The notes: generated by a model from the letters alone, not told the origin. Shown: positions 34,247 to 46,223, counted from the first letter of the stretch. The stretch: 49,360 nucleotides of DNA from an uncultured Spartobacteria bacterium (GCA_903933715.1 CAIZLD010000046.1:1-49360), one strand, 5' to 3'. Program-made: numbers and translations.

Positions 34247-35184
34247 GCAGGCCGCGGCGCGGGCCGGTTGCGGCGAACGGCGTTGGCAATAAAGGCGAGG
34301 CCGAACAGGATCATGAATAGCGAAAGGAACTGGCCGCGTGTGAGACCCAGCGTGAAAGCCACCCCCGCGTCCGGTTCACGGAACTGCTCGCCCAAAATCC
34401 GGAACAAAGCGTAGAAGACAAAAAACGCTCCCGTCGTAACCCCTTCGGCCACCCTCGTCCGGGTGCGGATGAGCCAAAGCAGGACAAATAGGAGGAGTCC
34501 TTCCAAAACCGCCTCGATCAATTGCGACGGATAGCGCGGGTTCAAAATCCCCGCCAGGGCAGCCCGCACCGGTTCGCTGGTTTGCGCGGCGGTCACGATC
34601 GCGTCCGGGTTGTTGAGGGCGGGATTGATCTGCACGCAAGCATCCACCGCGCGCTCTGCCAATTCCGGATTTTCGGTGATCTCGCGCGGAAATTGCATTG
34701 CCCACGAGACATGAGTAATCCGGCCATACAACTCGCCGTTGATGAAGTTCGCGCAACGTCCAAAAAAGATGCCCAATGGCGCGGCGACCACGAGGTTATC
34801 CCCCAGCCCCATCCACGAGACTTTATGCCGTCGCGAATACCAGAAGGTGAAGATCACAATTCCCAGAATCCCGCCATGGCTGGCCATGCCGCCTTCCCAA
34901 ACCTGAAAAAACTGGAGCGGATTTCGCAAAAAGCCTTCCGGATCATAAAAAAGAAAATAGCCGAGCCGTCCCCCCAGCAGCACGCCGAAGAGAGCGGTTG
35001 AGGCGATGAAGTCGCTGATTTTATCTTCCTTCAACTCCGAATAGCCGTGCCGGGCAAACCAGCACAAGATCCAGTAACCGAGAAAAAACGCCATGACGTA
35101 GGCCGTCCCATACCAGCGGATGCCAAAGCCGTTCCAGAACTCGACGATAAAGGGGCTGAAATGATCGATGTAATACGCGAGCAT
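34243..35184 (-). CDS. lgt: Prolipoprotein diacylglyceryl transferase
   Basis: The 313-residue inner-membrane enzyme attaches diacylglycerol to the lipobox cysteine of prolipoproteins. About seven membrane segments are predicted. MASHGGILG at about 99-107 and the Lgt signature GRCANFINGELYGR (about 141-154) with the catalytic-region Arg and Glu are intact. GEQFREPDAG near 275 also matches. A loop of about 45 residues between the signature and the next membrane segment (PELAERAVDACVQINPALNN) is longer than in E. coli. It starts four bases after the L,D-transpeptidase stop, so the two are an operon. Its last bases overlap the HMA-like gene tail to tail. Confidence 0.94.
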   Translation of the reverse strand: MLAYYIDHFSPFIVEFWNGFGIRWYGTAYVMAFFLGYWILCWFARHGYSELKEDKISDFIASTALFGVLLGGRLGYFLFYDPEGFLRNPLQFFQVWEGGMASHGGILGIVIFTFWYSRRHKVSWMGLGDNLVVAAPLGIFFGRCANFINGELYGRITHVSWAMQFPREITENPELAERAVDACVQINPALNNPDAIVTAAQTSEPVRAALAGILNPRYPSQLIEAVLEGLLLFVLLWLIRTRTRVAEGVTTGAFFVFYALFRILGEQFREPDAGVAFTLGLTRGQFLSLFMILFGLAFIANAVRRNRPAPRPA

Positions 35185-35188
35185 CTCG

Positions 35189-35788
35189 TTACGACCACCA
35201 GTTGGACACCCATTCGCCGATTTGCTCCGGCAGACTCTTTGGATGGCCGGTGCCTTGGATCAACACGCGGGTTCCCACCGCCACTTCTTTGAAAAGCACG
35301 ACGACATCCTTGGAGCGCATGCGGATACAGCCCCAACTCACCGGCTGCCCGATGCGGCTTTCTTCCGGCGTGCCATGAATGAAAATTCCCCGCGCGAACG
35401 CATGCTTGTTCCGGCTTTCGAGACCCGCGAGACGGATCATGCGGGTGACAATCGGATCGCGTCCGGGAGCGTTGGGAGGCAGCACCTCGCCGGTAAAACG
35501 GCCATGTTTAAGAACCGCCCCTTCCGGGAGTTGCTCGCCCGTTTTTGCACACACCTTGAGCTGTCCCAAAGGCGTTTTGTAGCTGTGCAAATCGTCCCCC
35601 ACCCCGAATTTGGAAGTGGAAACCGGGAATTTGGCGACCTCCTGCCCTTTTTTGACAACCTTCAATTCCTGGGAATCAACATCAATGACAATCGTATCGG
35701 GACGCGCCTCTTCCGCCCGAGCCGCTCCAGGCCCGGTGAAACTCACAACTGCGGCAATCAAAAGCGCAGGATATTCAAATCGACTCAT
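35189..35788 (-). CDS. L,D-transpeptidase (YkuD domain), secreted
   Basis: The 199-residue product has a signal peptide (about 1-25, ending GAARA-EE) and a YkuD domain. Catalytic His138 in IFIHGT and Cys154 in SWGCIRM are spaced as expected. The motif is SWGC and not the usual SHGC, a notable change next to the nucleophile. L,D-transpeptidases make 3-3 peptidoglycan cross-links or attach lipoproteins to the wall. Some verrucomicrobial and PVC members use different lengths of insertion between the N-terminal strand block and the catalytic site. It precedes lgt by four bases; the pairing hints at envelope lipoprotein anchoring, which is inference only. Confidence 0.9.
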   Translation of the reverse strand: MSRFEYPALLIAAVVSFTGPGAARAEEARPDTIVIDVDSQELKVVKKGQEVAKFPVSTSKFGVGDDLHSYKTPLGQLKVCAKTGEQLPEGAVLKHGRFTGEVLPPNAPGRDPIVTRMIRLAGLESRNKHAFARGIFIHGTPEESRIGQPVSWGCIRMRSKDVVVLFKEVAVGTRVLIQGTGHPKSLPEQIGEWVSNWWS

Positions 35789-35842
35789 TCCTACGCAGTG
35801 TTATACCAAGAGTAAACGATGTGAAGTCTAAATAGCATCGAC

Positions 35843-36154
35843 TTACATCAACCCCGGAGGGAGCCCCATTCCGGCGGTCAGCTTGCCCATTTCCTGCTGC
35901 GAAATCTCTTTGCCTTTGGCGATGGCTGCCTTCACGCCGGTCAATACGAGATCTTCGAGAAATTCCACGTCTTCGGGATCGACAACTTCCTTGCTGATTT
36001 TAACCGAAAGCACATCGCCGCCGCATGTGGCCACGACGGTCACTTTGCCGCCGCCTGCGGTGGCTTCGACGGTTTTGGAGGCGAGTTCTTCCTGGGCGCG
36101 GGCAAGCTTCTCTTGCATTTTTTGCGCCTCTTTCATCATTTTCTGGATGTTCAT
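35843..36154 (-). CDS. YbaB/EbfC-family nucleoid-associated protein
   Basis: The 103-residue product has an N-terminal coiled helix (IQKMMKEAQKMQEKLARAQEEL), a central strand region with VEATAGGGKVTVVATCGGDVLSVKI, and a C-terminal helix with DVEFLEDLVLTGVKAAIAKGKEIS. This is the YbaB fold, a DNA-binding dimer. It lies four bases after dnaX, the conserved dnaX-ybaB arrangement; recR, often third, is absent here. The ATG at 36154 is chosen because upstream in-frame residues are read antisense to nothing useful and are Arg/Ser-rich overlap with dnaX. Confidence 0.93.
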   Translation of the reverse strand: MNIQKMMKEAQKMQEKLARAQEELASKTVEATAGGGKVTVVATCGGDVLSVKISKEVVDPEDVEFLEDLVLTGVKAAIAKGKEISQQEMGKLTAGMGLPPGLM

Positions 36155-36158
36155 GGGA

Positions 36159-38129
36159 TCAGCGGGTTTGGATTTCTGCGTTAAAAAGTTCCAGTGCGTG
36201 CCGGATGAGCGGGTCGTTTTTGTACTCCTCCATCGGATCGACGGTCGGCTCCGGCTCGCGTTCGGGGAGATCAATGGGCGTGACAACCAGCCCGGGGCGG
36301 AGTTCCAGCTTGAGGGTGATCGGCTGCCCCGCGCAACGGGAGAGCGTTTCCTCAAGGAATTGGCGCGGGATCGGTTTTCCGAGCGACTCCATCACAAAGG
36401 ATGCCCCTTCCGGGAAGGCCAGGGTGCAAACGCCGTTTTCAATCCCTATGAATGTCCCGGATTCCACCCAACTGCGCAAGAGCGGCTTTTTGGCCCGAAC
36501 TTCCTGAATGAGTTGGAGCCAGATGGCGGGATCGGCGGCGGACGGCTCCGTTTTCAGTTCGGCTTGAACTTCCGGCTCGGCGGGCGGCTCCGGGGTTTCT
36601 TCAACCTCCGGCGCTTCTTCCACGACGGGAACGGGAATCGGCGGTTCCTGAACCGTGGGGAGTTGCTCTTCGCTAAACAACGAGAGTGTTTGGTCCTGCG
36701 GCTCTTCTTTGGGAAGCTCCATGACAGCGGGGGCTTCTTCCCATGGAGCATGCGACGAGTCGTCCGTTTCAGGCTGCGGAGGTTCTGATACGGATTGCGG
36801 TTCCGGGGTGGGCTCAACCACCGGCTCGGGCCGGGGAATTGGCTTGGGCGTTGGTTTTGGGGCAGTTTCCTTATGGAACGCGGCGACCAGGGAACGGCGC
36901 GGAGCCGGTTCGGGAGCCGGTTCCGGTTTTAGCACGGTTTGGGCTGGAGCGCGGGAAACCGGAGCCGTTTTGGCTGCCGGAAGTTCCCCCCCGGTCTTGA
37001 TCGCCGTGAGGGTGTCGAGCACTTCGGTCAAAGTCGCCTGCCCCAGCGTCTGGATCGCCTTGATCACGGCAATCTCGAAATGCAACTTCTTGTTGGGAGC
37101 CCATTTCATCCGCCCCTCGGCGGCGGCAAATTGCTCGATCAAATCCAGGAGCCGGTCAAAAGCGATCCGGTCGGCCTGCGATTGGAGCGTTCCCAAAACC
37201 TCCGCGCCGACTTCCGCCGCGATCCCGTCGGGATCGGCTTTTGCGACGAGCAGGTTGCGCAAATGGCCAATCAAATCGGTCATCAACCGGCTCAAGTCGC
37301 GGCCCGCCTGCGCTTGGGCAAGCACAACGCCGAGCGCCGCCGGGGCGTCCCCGTTGAGGAGATGTTCGCAAAGATCGGACACCGTCTGCGCGGCGGTGAA
37401 GCCGAACACGGAAAGGACGTCGGCCTCGGTGATGGTTTCGCCACAAAAAGCGACGAGTTGATCGAGCATCGACTCGGCATCTCGCAATCCCCCGTCGGCT
37501 CCCTTGGCTATGGCGCGAGCGGCGGCCGGTTCCAGGGTGATCCGCTCGTTTTCGGCAATGTATTGAAGGTGTCCGGCGATCAGTTCCGCCGGGATGCGCC
37601 GCAGGTCAAAACGCTGGCAGCGGGAAAGGATCGTGGGAAGAACCTTCTGGACGTCGGTGGTGGCGAATACGAATTTGACATGCTCGGGCGGCTCTTCCAG
37701 CGTTTTAAGGAGCGCATTGAACGCCGCCGTGGTGAGCATGTGGACCTCGTCGATGATGTAAATTTTGTATTTACCGTGCGTCGGGGCAAACCGGACATTC
37801 TCGCGCAGCTCGCGCACCTGCTCAACGCCGTTGTTGCTTGCGCCGTCAATTTCCAGAACGTCGAGCGAATTGCCCGCCGCGATTTCCCGGCAGGCGTCGC
37901 ACTCGCCGCAAGGGGTGACTGTCGGACCGTGAACGCAGTTGAGCGCCTTGGCCAGAATACGCGCCGTGGAAGTCTTGCCGGTTCCGCGGGGTCCCACAAA
38001 TAGATAGGCATGGGCAAGCCGGTTCGCCTCAATCGCGTTTTTAAGCGTCTGCGTGATATGTTCCTGCCCCACGACCGAATCGAAGGTCTGCGGGCGGTAT
38101 TTGCGGGCAAAAACCTGGTAGCTGCTCAC
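36159..38129 (-). CDS. dnaX: DNA polymerase III subunit gamma/tau
   Basis: The 656-residue clamp-loader subunit has Walker A GPRGTGKTS at 46-54, a zinc module with Cys65, 74, 77 and 80, and Walker B region IIDEVHML with sensor-1 region TTDVQKVLPTILSRCQRF. The collar domain runs to about 365. A long Pro/Glu-rich linker (about 385-540) joins it to a C-terminal tau-like domain (about 545-640) expected to contact the polymerase. The start is GTG at 38129. I saw no A-rich slippery heptamer of the E. coli type, so a separate gamma form is not predicted. ybaB follows at once. Confidence 0.95.
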   Translation of the reverse strand: MSSYQVFARKYRPQTFDSVVGQEHITQTLKNAIEANRLAHAYLFVGPRGTGKTSTARILAKALNCVHGPTVTPCGECDACREIAAGNSLDVLEIDGASNNGVEQVRELRENVRFAPTHGKYKIYIIDEVHMLTTAAFNALLKTLEEPPEHVKFVFATTDVQKVLPTILSRCQRFDLRRIPAELIAGHLQYIAENERITLEPAAARAIAKGADGGLRDAESMLDQLVAFCGETITEADVLSVFGFTAAQTVSDLCEHLLNGDAPAALGVVLAQAQAGRDLSRLMTDLIGHLRNLLVAKADPDGIAAEVGAEVLGTLQSQADRIAFDRLLDLIEQFAAAEGRMKWAPNKKLHFEIAVIKAIQTLGQATLTEVLDTLTAIKTGGELPAAKTAPVSRAPAQTVLKPEPAPEPAPRRSLVAAFHKETAPKPTPKPIPRPEPVVEPTPEPQSVSEPPQPETDDSSHAPWEEAPAVMELPKEEPQDQTLSLFSEEQLPTVQEPPIPVPVVEEAPEVEETPEPPAEPEVQAELKTEPSAADPAIWLQLIQEVRAKKPLLRSWVESGTFIGIENGVCTLAFPEGASFVMESLGKPIPRQFLEETLSRCAGQPITLKLELRPGLVVTPIDLPEREPEPTVDPMEEYKNDPLIRHALELFNAEIQTR

Positions 38130-38220
38130 GGAATTTAGGTGCGGTTGGTTGGACGGTTACGACGTGGGGTAAATTGAAAATCTATGCCGCAAATGCCCGA
38201 AAGCGAAACTCTTTTTCAAT

Positions 38221-42208
<3,988 letters not shown>

Positions 42209-42223
42209 CCCCTTTTTCATTCC

Positions 42224-43441
42224 ATGAAGTATCCCAAAGATTCGGTCGGCGAAGTTCAGACGCGGTTTTTTGAATTCTGCGATGCCGCCAACCCGATGCG
42301 CCTCCAGTGCGGCACCGAGTTGGAACATTTCACGCTCGCCTACGAAGTCTACGGCAAGATGAACGCAGCGAAGAGCAACGTGATCCTGCTCTTCCACGCG
42401 ATGACCGGCAGCCAGCACGCGGCCGGCCACAACCCGGATGTGCCGGGGCTCAATGGCCGCTGGACCGAGGAGATGCACGAAGGATGGTGGGACGGCTTCA
42501 TCGGGCCGGGCAAAGCGCTCGATACAAAAAAATATTGCATCATTTGCGCCAACTACCTGGGCGGTTGCTACGGCTCCACCGGCCCGGCCACGATCAACCC
42601 GGCCACCGGCAAACCGTGGGGGCCGGCATTCCCGGTTCTGCGCGTCAGCGACATTGTCGATTCGCAAATCCGCCTGCTCGATCACCTCGGCGTCTACCAG
42701 CTTCATGCCGCGATTGGCAGTTCTCTGGGCGGTTTTCTCTCGCTGAGCCTTGCCACGCGCTACCCCGACCGGGCCCGGATCGTCATCCCGATCGGCAGCG
42801 GGGCGAAAACCACCATTCTCCAGCGCATCCTCAATTTCGAGCAGATCACCGCCATCGAAGCCGACCCGAATTTCCGCGCCGGGGACCACTATGAAGGGGC
42901 GCGGCCCGATACCGGTCTTGCGCTGGCACGCCGCATCGCCCACAAGACTTTCATCTCGCTCGAAGCCCTGATTCAGCGCGCCCGAGACGAAGTCGTCAGC
43001 GACGCTCCGCCGTTCGGCTGGTATGCCATGAACAGCCCGGTGGAATCGTACATGCTGCACCAGGGGGTGAAATTCGTCACCCGGTTCGACGCCAACTCCT
43101 ACCTGCGTATCCTCGATGCGTGGCAATGGTTTGACCTGCTCGCCGAATCGGGCGCGGAAACCTACACCGAACTCTTCTCGCGCTGCCAGGGCCAGGAATA
43201 CCTCGTCTTCAGCATCGACTCGGACGCCGCCTTCCCGCCATCAGAGCAATCGAAGCTGGTCAAGGCGCTCAAAGCCGCTCATGTCCCGGTAATCTGGATC
43301 ACAGTGCATTCCGATAAAGGCCACGACTCTTTCCTGATCGAACCGCATCTCTTTGCTCCCTACGTCAGCCAGGCGTTACACCAGCACGAGCCGGGCAAAA
43401 AAGCGACCGCTCCAGAAAAAAAGGCGAGATCGACCCGCTGA
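42224..43441 (+). CDS. metX: Homoserine O-acetyltransferase MetX
   Basis: The 405-residue alpha/beta hydrolase acylates homoserine, supplying the MetY substrate. The nucleophile Ser167 is in IGSSLGG, Asp lies in SIDSDAAFPP and His in SDKGHDSFL, giving the triad in the expected order. NYLGGCYGSTGP (110-121) and GARPDTGLALARRIAH match MetX. About 25 residues at the C-terminus are Lys/Ala-rich and extend beyond the usual end. Some family members use succinyl-CoA; sequence alone here does not settle acetyl versus succinyl, but the partner MetY suggests acetyl. An RppH-like gene follows after 18 bases. Confidence 0.94.
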   Translation: MKYPKDSVGEVQTRFFEFCDAANPMRLQCGTELEHFTLAYEVYGKMNAAKSNVILLFHAMTGSQHAAGHNPDVPGLNGRWTEEMHEGWWDGFIGPGKALDTKKYCIICANYLGGCYGSTGPATINPATGKPWGPAFPVLRVSDIVDSQIRLLDHLGVYQLHAAIGSSLGGFLSLSLATRYPDRARIVIPIGSGAKTTILQRILNFEQITAIEADPNFRAGDHYEGARPDTGLALARRIAHKTFISLEALIQRARDEVVSDAPPFGWYAMNSPVESYMLHQGVKFVTRFDANSYLRILDAWQWFDLLAESGAETYTELFSRCQGQEYLVFSIDSDAAFPPSEQSKLVKALKAAHVPVIWITVHSDKGHDSFLIEPHLFAPYVSQALHQHEPGKKATAPEKKARSTR

Positions 43442-43459
43442 TGCGATTCCCTTTCTCCA

Positions 43460-43939
43460 ATGGAAGGCACAGATAACCGTCAATATCGCCCCAACGCGGC
43501 AGGGATTCTCCAACGCACCGATGGCCGCATCCTCGTCGCCGAGCGGCTCAACCTCCCCGGCGCATGGCAGTTTGCCCAAGGCGGCATCAGCCCCGGCGAA
43601 ACCCCGGAGGAAGCATTGGTCCGGGAGATGGAAGAAGAGCTTTCGCTCAAGCCTGGCGATTACCTGATCCTGATCTGCAAGGGTCCCTACCGATACCTTT
43701 TTGGCAAGCGCAAAAAGAAAGGATACGACGGCCAGGAACAAACCTATTTTTTAACCCTGCTTACGGCCCCCGAGAGCCGTATCAACGTCCAGACCTCTCA
43801 TCAGGAATTTCAGCGTTACCGTTGGATTTTCCCGTCCGAATTCGACCTCTGCTGGTTGCCCGAATTTAAGCGCGAAGTCTACCGTTCCGTGCTGTTCGAC
43901 TTCTTTGGAGTCGATCCAAAGCCATCAGGCAATCTCTGA
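43460..43939 (+). CDS. NUDIX hydrolase, RppH-like
   Basis: The 159-residue product starts with YRPNAAGILQRTDGRILVAERL and has the RppH-type phrase WQFAQGGISPGETPEEA. The NUDIX box is at about 41-63 with Glu47 and REMEEELSL, so all catalytic glutamates are present, but the invariant Gly of REUxEExGU is Ser. QTYFLTLLT and the WIFPSEFDLCWLPEFKREVYRSVL ending resemble RNA pyrophosphohydrolase RppH, which removes 5' diphosphate from mRNA to start decay. Ap4A hydrolases are the main alternative. It closes the metY-metX unit. A GCGGCC hairpin follows seven bases after the stop. Confidence 0.87.
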   Translation: MEGTDNRQYRPNAAGILQRTDGRILVAERLNLPGAWQFAQGGISPGETPEEALVREMEEELSLKPGDYLILICKGPYRYLFGKRKKKGYDGQEQTYFLTLLTAPESRINVQTSHQEFQRYRWIFPSEFDLCWLPEFKREVYRSVLFDFFGVDPKPSGNL

Positions 43940-43945
43940 ATCGGG

Positions 43946-43964
43946 AGCGGCCTTTCTGGCCGCT
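43946..43964 (+). terminator. GC-rich hairpin after the met operon
   Basis: AGCGGCC (43946-43952) and GGCCGCT (43958-43964) form a perfect 7-bp stem with a 5-base loop, seven bases past the RppH-like stop. There is no T-run after it, so termination would be weak or factor-dependent. Confidence 0.4.
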
Positions 43965-44072
43965 TGCGCAACAGACCCGCAAGGGCGACCTTGCAGCGCA
44001 AACCCGTTTTACCAAAAAATCCGTTTACAAACCGTTCAATCCGTCAAAAGCTTCTTTTTTACGCTGCGCACC

Positions 44073-44207
44073 ATGAAAATGACCTCCCTTTTCCTCCTGC
44101 TTGCTGTCACCCTTCTTGTTTCGGGCTGCTCCTCCTGCCCTGAAGACAAAGCCTTTTTTGAGCAGAACTGGAGACGTCCCGGCCAGATCGATGCTCACAT
44201 GAGCTAA
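44073..44207 (+). CDS. Very small lipoprotein
   Basis: The 44-residue product has a classical lipoprotein signal: MKMTSLFLLLAVTLLVSGC, with lipobox LVSGC and Cys19 as the lipidation site. The mature part is about 26 residues, SSCPEDKAFFEQNWRRPGQ and a few more, including a second Cys. It resembles short entericidin- or YjbE-like orphan lipoproteins only in size; I do not recognise a family. It sits 27 bases before the pilC-like gene on the same strand and may be co-transcribed, so a role near that machine is possible but unproven. Lgt and LolD, which would process and sort it, are encoded in this window. Confidence 0.6.
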   Translation: MKMTSLFLLLAVTLLVSGCSSCPEDKAFFEQNWRRPGQIDAHMS

Positions 44208-44234
44208 CCCCTCCCCGAGCGCTCCGCTTCTCCC

Positions 44235-45512
44235 ATGCCTGAATTCTCTTATGTCGCCCGAAAGCCAGACGGAAGCCTGATTCGCGGCACGCTGCAAGCC
44301 AACGATCGGCGCGCCGCCATTCTCCAGATCGAGCAGCAAAAGGGAGTGCCGATCAAGATCGAACCCGCAGCCGAGGCTCCCATTGCCACGGTGCCGCAAG
44401 CCGCCGCATCCCAACCGGCGGCCTCTTCTCAAACGCACGACCCCACAACGCTCGCCCCCCACGCGAAAATCCCGATTGCCCAGCTATTTCTGTTTACCGA
44501 GCAACTCGCACACCTGCTCTCGGCCGGGATGACGCTCGACCAAGCGCTGGGAATCCTGGTCCGCCGTTTGCAGGAGGCCAAATTAAAGGGGCTTTCGAGC
44601 GCGCTCCACCAGGCGTTGGTGGACGGACGGAGCCTTTCCCAGGCAATGCGCGATTTTCCCCGGGTTTTTTCCCCGCTTTACGTCAACATGGTCTCGGCAG
44701 GCGAAGCTTCCGGCGCGCTGCCTCAAATCCTGCGGCGGTTAGTGGCGCACATCGCTGACATCAAATCGTTACGGGACCGGGTCCAGCAAGCGCTCCTTTA
44801 CCCGGCGGCACTTGTGCTGGTGGGCATCTGTCTCATCATTATTTTCATGACCGTGATGGTTCCCCAGCTCACCAAGTTCCTCAAAACCACCGGGCAGGCG
44901 CTTCCGGCGGCCACCCAGATGCTCATCAATGCCAATTACCTGCTCACTCATTACTGGTGGGTGCTCATCCTGGCTGCCGCGGGGATTTTCGGGATTTGGA
45001 AAATCGCCACCCGCAGCCCCGAGGGCCGGTGCGCCTGGGATCGTTTTGTCTGGCATTTCCCGGGCTTCAGCCGGATTCCGCGCTACCGCTTTTACGCCCA
45101 GTTTGCCCGCACGCTCGCCACCCTTTCCGAAAACGGCGTCACCCTCCTCAAATCGCTCGAACTGCTCGAAAACATCGCTGATAACCAGTGGGTGCAGCAA
45201 CGCATGGTCACGGTCCGCAGCGCAGTGATCGATGGCGCGGGGCTCTCCAATGCTCTTCGGCAGGAAGTTCTTTTCCCCGAGCTGTTCCTGGACATGATGG
45301 CGGTGGGCGAACAAACCGGTCGTTTTTCGGAAACCATGGCAATGATCGCCGATGTGCATGAGCGGGAACTCGATAAACAAGTTCAATTTGTTTCCACGCT
45401 CGTCCCGCTGCTGGTCATCATCGTCATCGCGGTGATGGTCGGCGTCATGGTTTACGCGATCCTGAGCGCCGTGTTCGGCCTCACCTCGGGGTTACAAGGG
45501 CGCATTCATTAG
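44235..45512 (+). CDS. Type II secretion/type IV pilus inner-membrane platform protein (PilC/GspF)
   Basis: The 425-residue product starts with FSYVARKPDGSLIRGTLQA, the typical N-terminus of GspF/PilC, followed by an Ala/Pro/Thr-rich linker (about 45-80). Two T2SF domains follow: the first near 85-205 with FTEQLAHLLSAGMTLDQAL and YVNMVSAGEASGALPQIL, the second near 285-410 with FARTLATLSENGVTLLKSLELL and DMMAVGEQTGRF. Three membrane segments are seen (about 192-215, 240-260, 390-415). It recruits the assembly ATPase. Only the platform protein is here; the PilT-like ATPases are 20 kb away, so it could serve a type IV pilus, a type II system or a competence machine. Confidence 0.9.
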   Translation: MPEFSYVARKPDGSLIRGTLQANDRRAAILQIEQQKGVPIKIEPAAEAPIATVPQAAASQPAASSQTHDPTTLAPHAKIPIAQLFLFTEQLAHLLSAGMTLDQALGILVRRLQEAKLKGLSSALHQALVDGRSLSQAMRDFPRVFSPLYVNMVSAGEASGALPQILRRLVAHIADIKSLRDRVQQALLYPAALVLVGICLIIIFMTVMVPQLTKFLKTTGQALPAATQMLINANYLLTHYWWVLILAAAGIFGIWKIATRSPEGRCAWDRFVWHFPGFSRIPRYRFYAQFARTLATLSENGVTLLKSLELLENIADNQWVQQRMVTVRSAVIDGAGLSNALRQEVLFPELFLDMMAVGEQTGRFSETMAMIADVHERELDKQVQFVSTLVPLLVIIVIAVMVGVMVYAILSAVFGLTSGLQGRIH

Positions 45513-45530
45513 CAAAGGGAAAACCCCGGC

Positions 45531-45560
45531 GGGAGAAGCGGGGATTGACCCGCTCCTCCC
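45531..45560. terminator. Hairpin between pilC-like gene and ORF A
   Basis: GGGAGAAGCGGG (45531-45542) and CCCGCTCCTCCC (45549-45560) form a 12-bp stem with one A-C mismatch and a 6-base loop. It lies between two convergent genes. On the minus strand GGGGTTTTCCC follows, on the plus strand an A-run, so it fits better as the end of the minus-strand transcript but may serve both. Confidence 0.5.
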
Positions 45561-45567
45561 CAAAAAG

Positions 45568-45696
45568 CTACTCCTCTTTAAGATGAATCCGAAGTGCGTG
45601 GCGCGTGGCTTTATCCATGCAATGCAGGGAATACGCCTGGCGCAGAATTTGCGAGACCGTCCGTTTCCGGTTTTTCCCGGCCGGAGCTTTGGACAT
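45568..45696 (-). CDS. Tiny basic protein A, paralogue of protein B
   Basis: The 42-residue product is Lys/Arg-rich. Its core KRTVSQILRQAY and its tail ATRHALRIHL align without gaps to protein B at 46224-46358. They share 19 identical residues and a C-x6-H-x4-H arrangement (Cys26, His33, His38 here). Thirteen of the 19 shared residues use different synonymous codons, so selection on the protein is the simplest explanation. There is no hydrophobic segment; nucleic acid or metal binding is possible. A strong terminator-like hairpin ends seven bases before the ATG and no ribosome site is seen, so how it is expressed is unclear. An in-frame GTG at 45783 would read through that hairpin. I know no family for it. 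Confidence 0.6.
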   Translation of the reverse strand: MSKAPAGKNRKRTVSQILRQAYSLHCMDKATRHALRIHLKEE

Positions 45697-45702
45697 GGGA
45701 GT

Positions 45703-45738
45703 AAAAAACGGGCGAGCCCTATCCTTTGGATCGGGCTC
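45703..45738 (-). terminator. Intrinsic terminator or attenuator between the Met-rich gene and ORF A
   Basis: On the minus strand GAGCCCGATCC and GGATAGGGCTC (45738-45728 and 45724-45714) pair over 11 positions with one G-A mismatch around an AAA loop. GCCCG and six T residues (45708-45703) follow. This is the best intrinsic terminator in the window. It begins 20 bases after the stop of the Met-rich gene and ends just before the ATG of ORF A, so it either ends the operon or meters read-through into ORF A. Confidence 0.7.
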
Positions 45739-45757
45739 CCGGAGATCAGATTTCAAG

Positions 45758-46141
45758 TTATTGAGGGCTCGCCGCCGTTCCACCGGTCATTGGAGTTTTA
45801 CCCATTTTGTTTTTCATCCAGTCCATCATTTTCTGGTGATGCGCCTCCATATCCGCATACCAGGTTTTGCGCTGTTCCATCATTTTGTTGATGACGGTCG
45901 CCATCGCATCCATTTTTTTGTCGCCGGTGGCGGCGTTCATATCAGAGACCAGTTTTTCGAGCTCGTCATTCTGGGCTTTGAATTTCTCCATCAATTTCTG
46001 ATGCCACTGCATCATGTCTCCCTTATGCATGCCCATCATCTGGCAGCAATTCATTGAGGAAGCACTCGCGTCCTGGGCAACAAGCGTCCCAGCCGATAAC
46101 ATCCCCGCGGCTAAAATACTGAATAGTTGAATTGGTTTCAT
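45758..46141 (-). CDS. Secreted Met/His-rich helical protein
   Basis: The 127-residue product has a signal peptide (1-23, cleavage probably after LVAQ). The mature part of about 104 residues contains 18 Met, plus His39, His47, His101, His102 and the pair Cys32-Cys33. Two segments stand out: NCCQMMGMHKGDMMQWHQK (31-49) and AHHQKMMDWMKNKM (100-113). The rest is predicted helical with a charged central stretch. Met/His clusters of this kind bind copper or silver in the periplasm, and the overall shape recalls CpxP/Spy-like helical proteins, but no family motif is certain. It is flanked on both sides by the paralogous tiny basic proteins on the same strand. Confidence 0.75.
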   Translation of the reverse strand: MKPIQLFSILAAGMLSAGTLVAQDASASSMNCCQMMGMHKGDMMQWHQKLMEKFKAQNDELEKLVSDMNAATGDKKMDAMATVINKMMEQRKTWYADMEAHHQKMMDWMKNKMGKTPMTGGTAASPQ

Positions 46142-46223
46142 AGGTAAGCAAATATGCTCCCTCTATTCGCATTTGCCGCCCAAGGCGGACCCTATTTAAC
46201 GGCCTCTATGCCGACCCCTTTTT

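Noticed and set aside
36159-38129. Programmed frameshift in dnaX producing gamma
   Set aside because: No A-AAA-AAG-type slippery heptamer was seen in the linker region.
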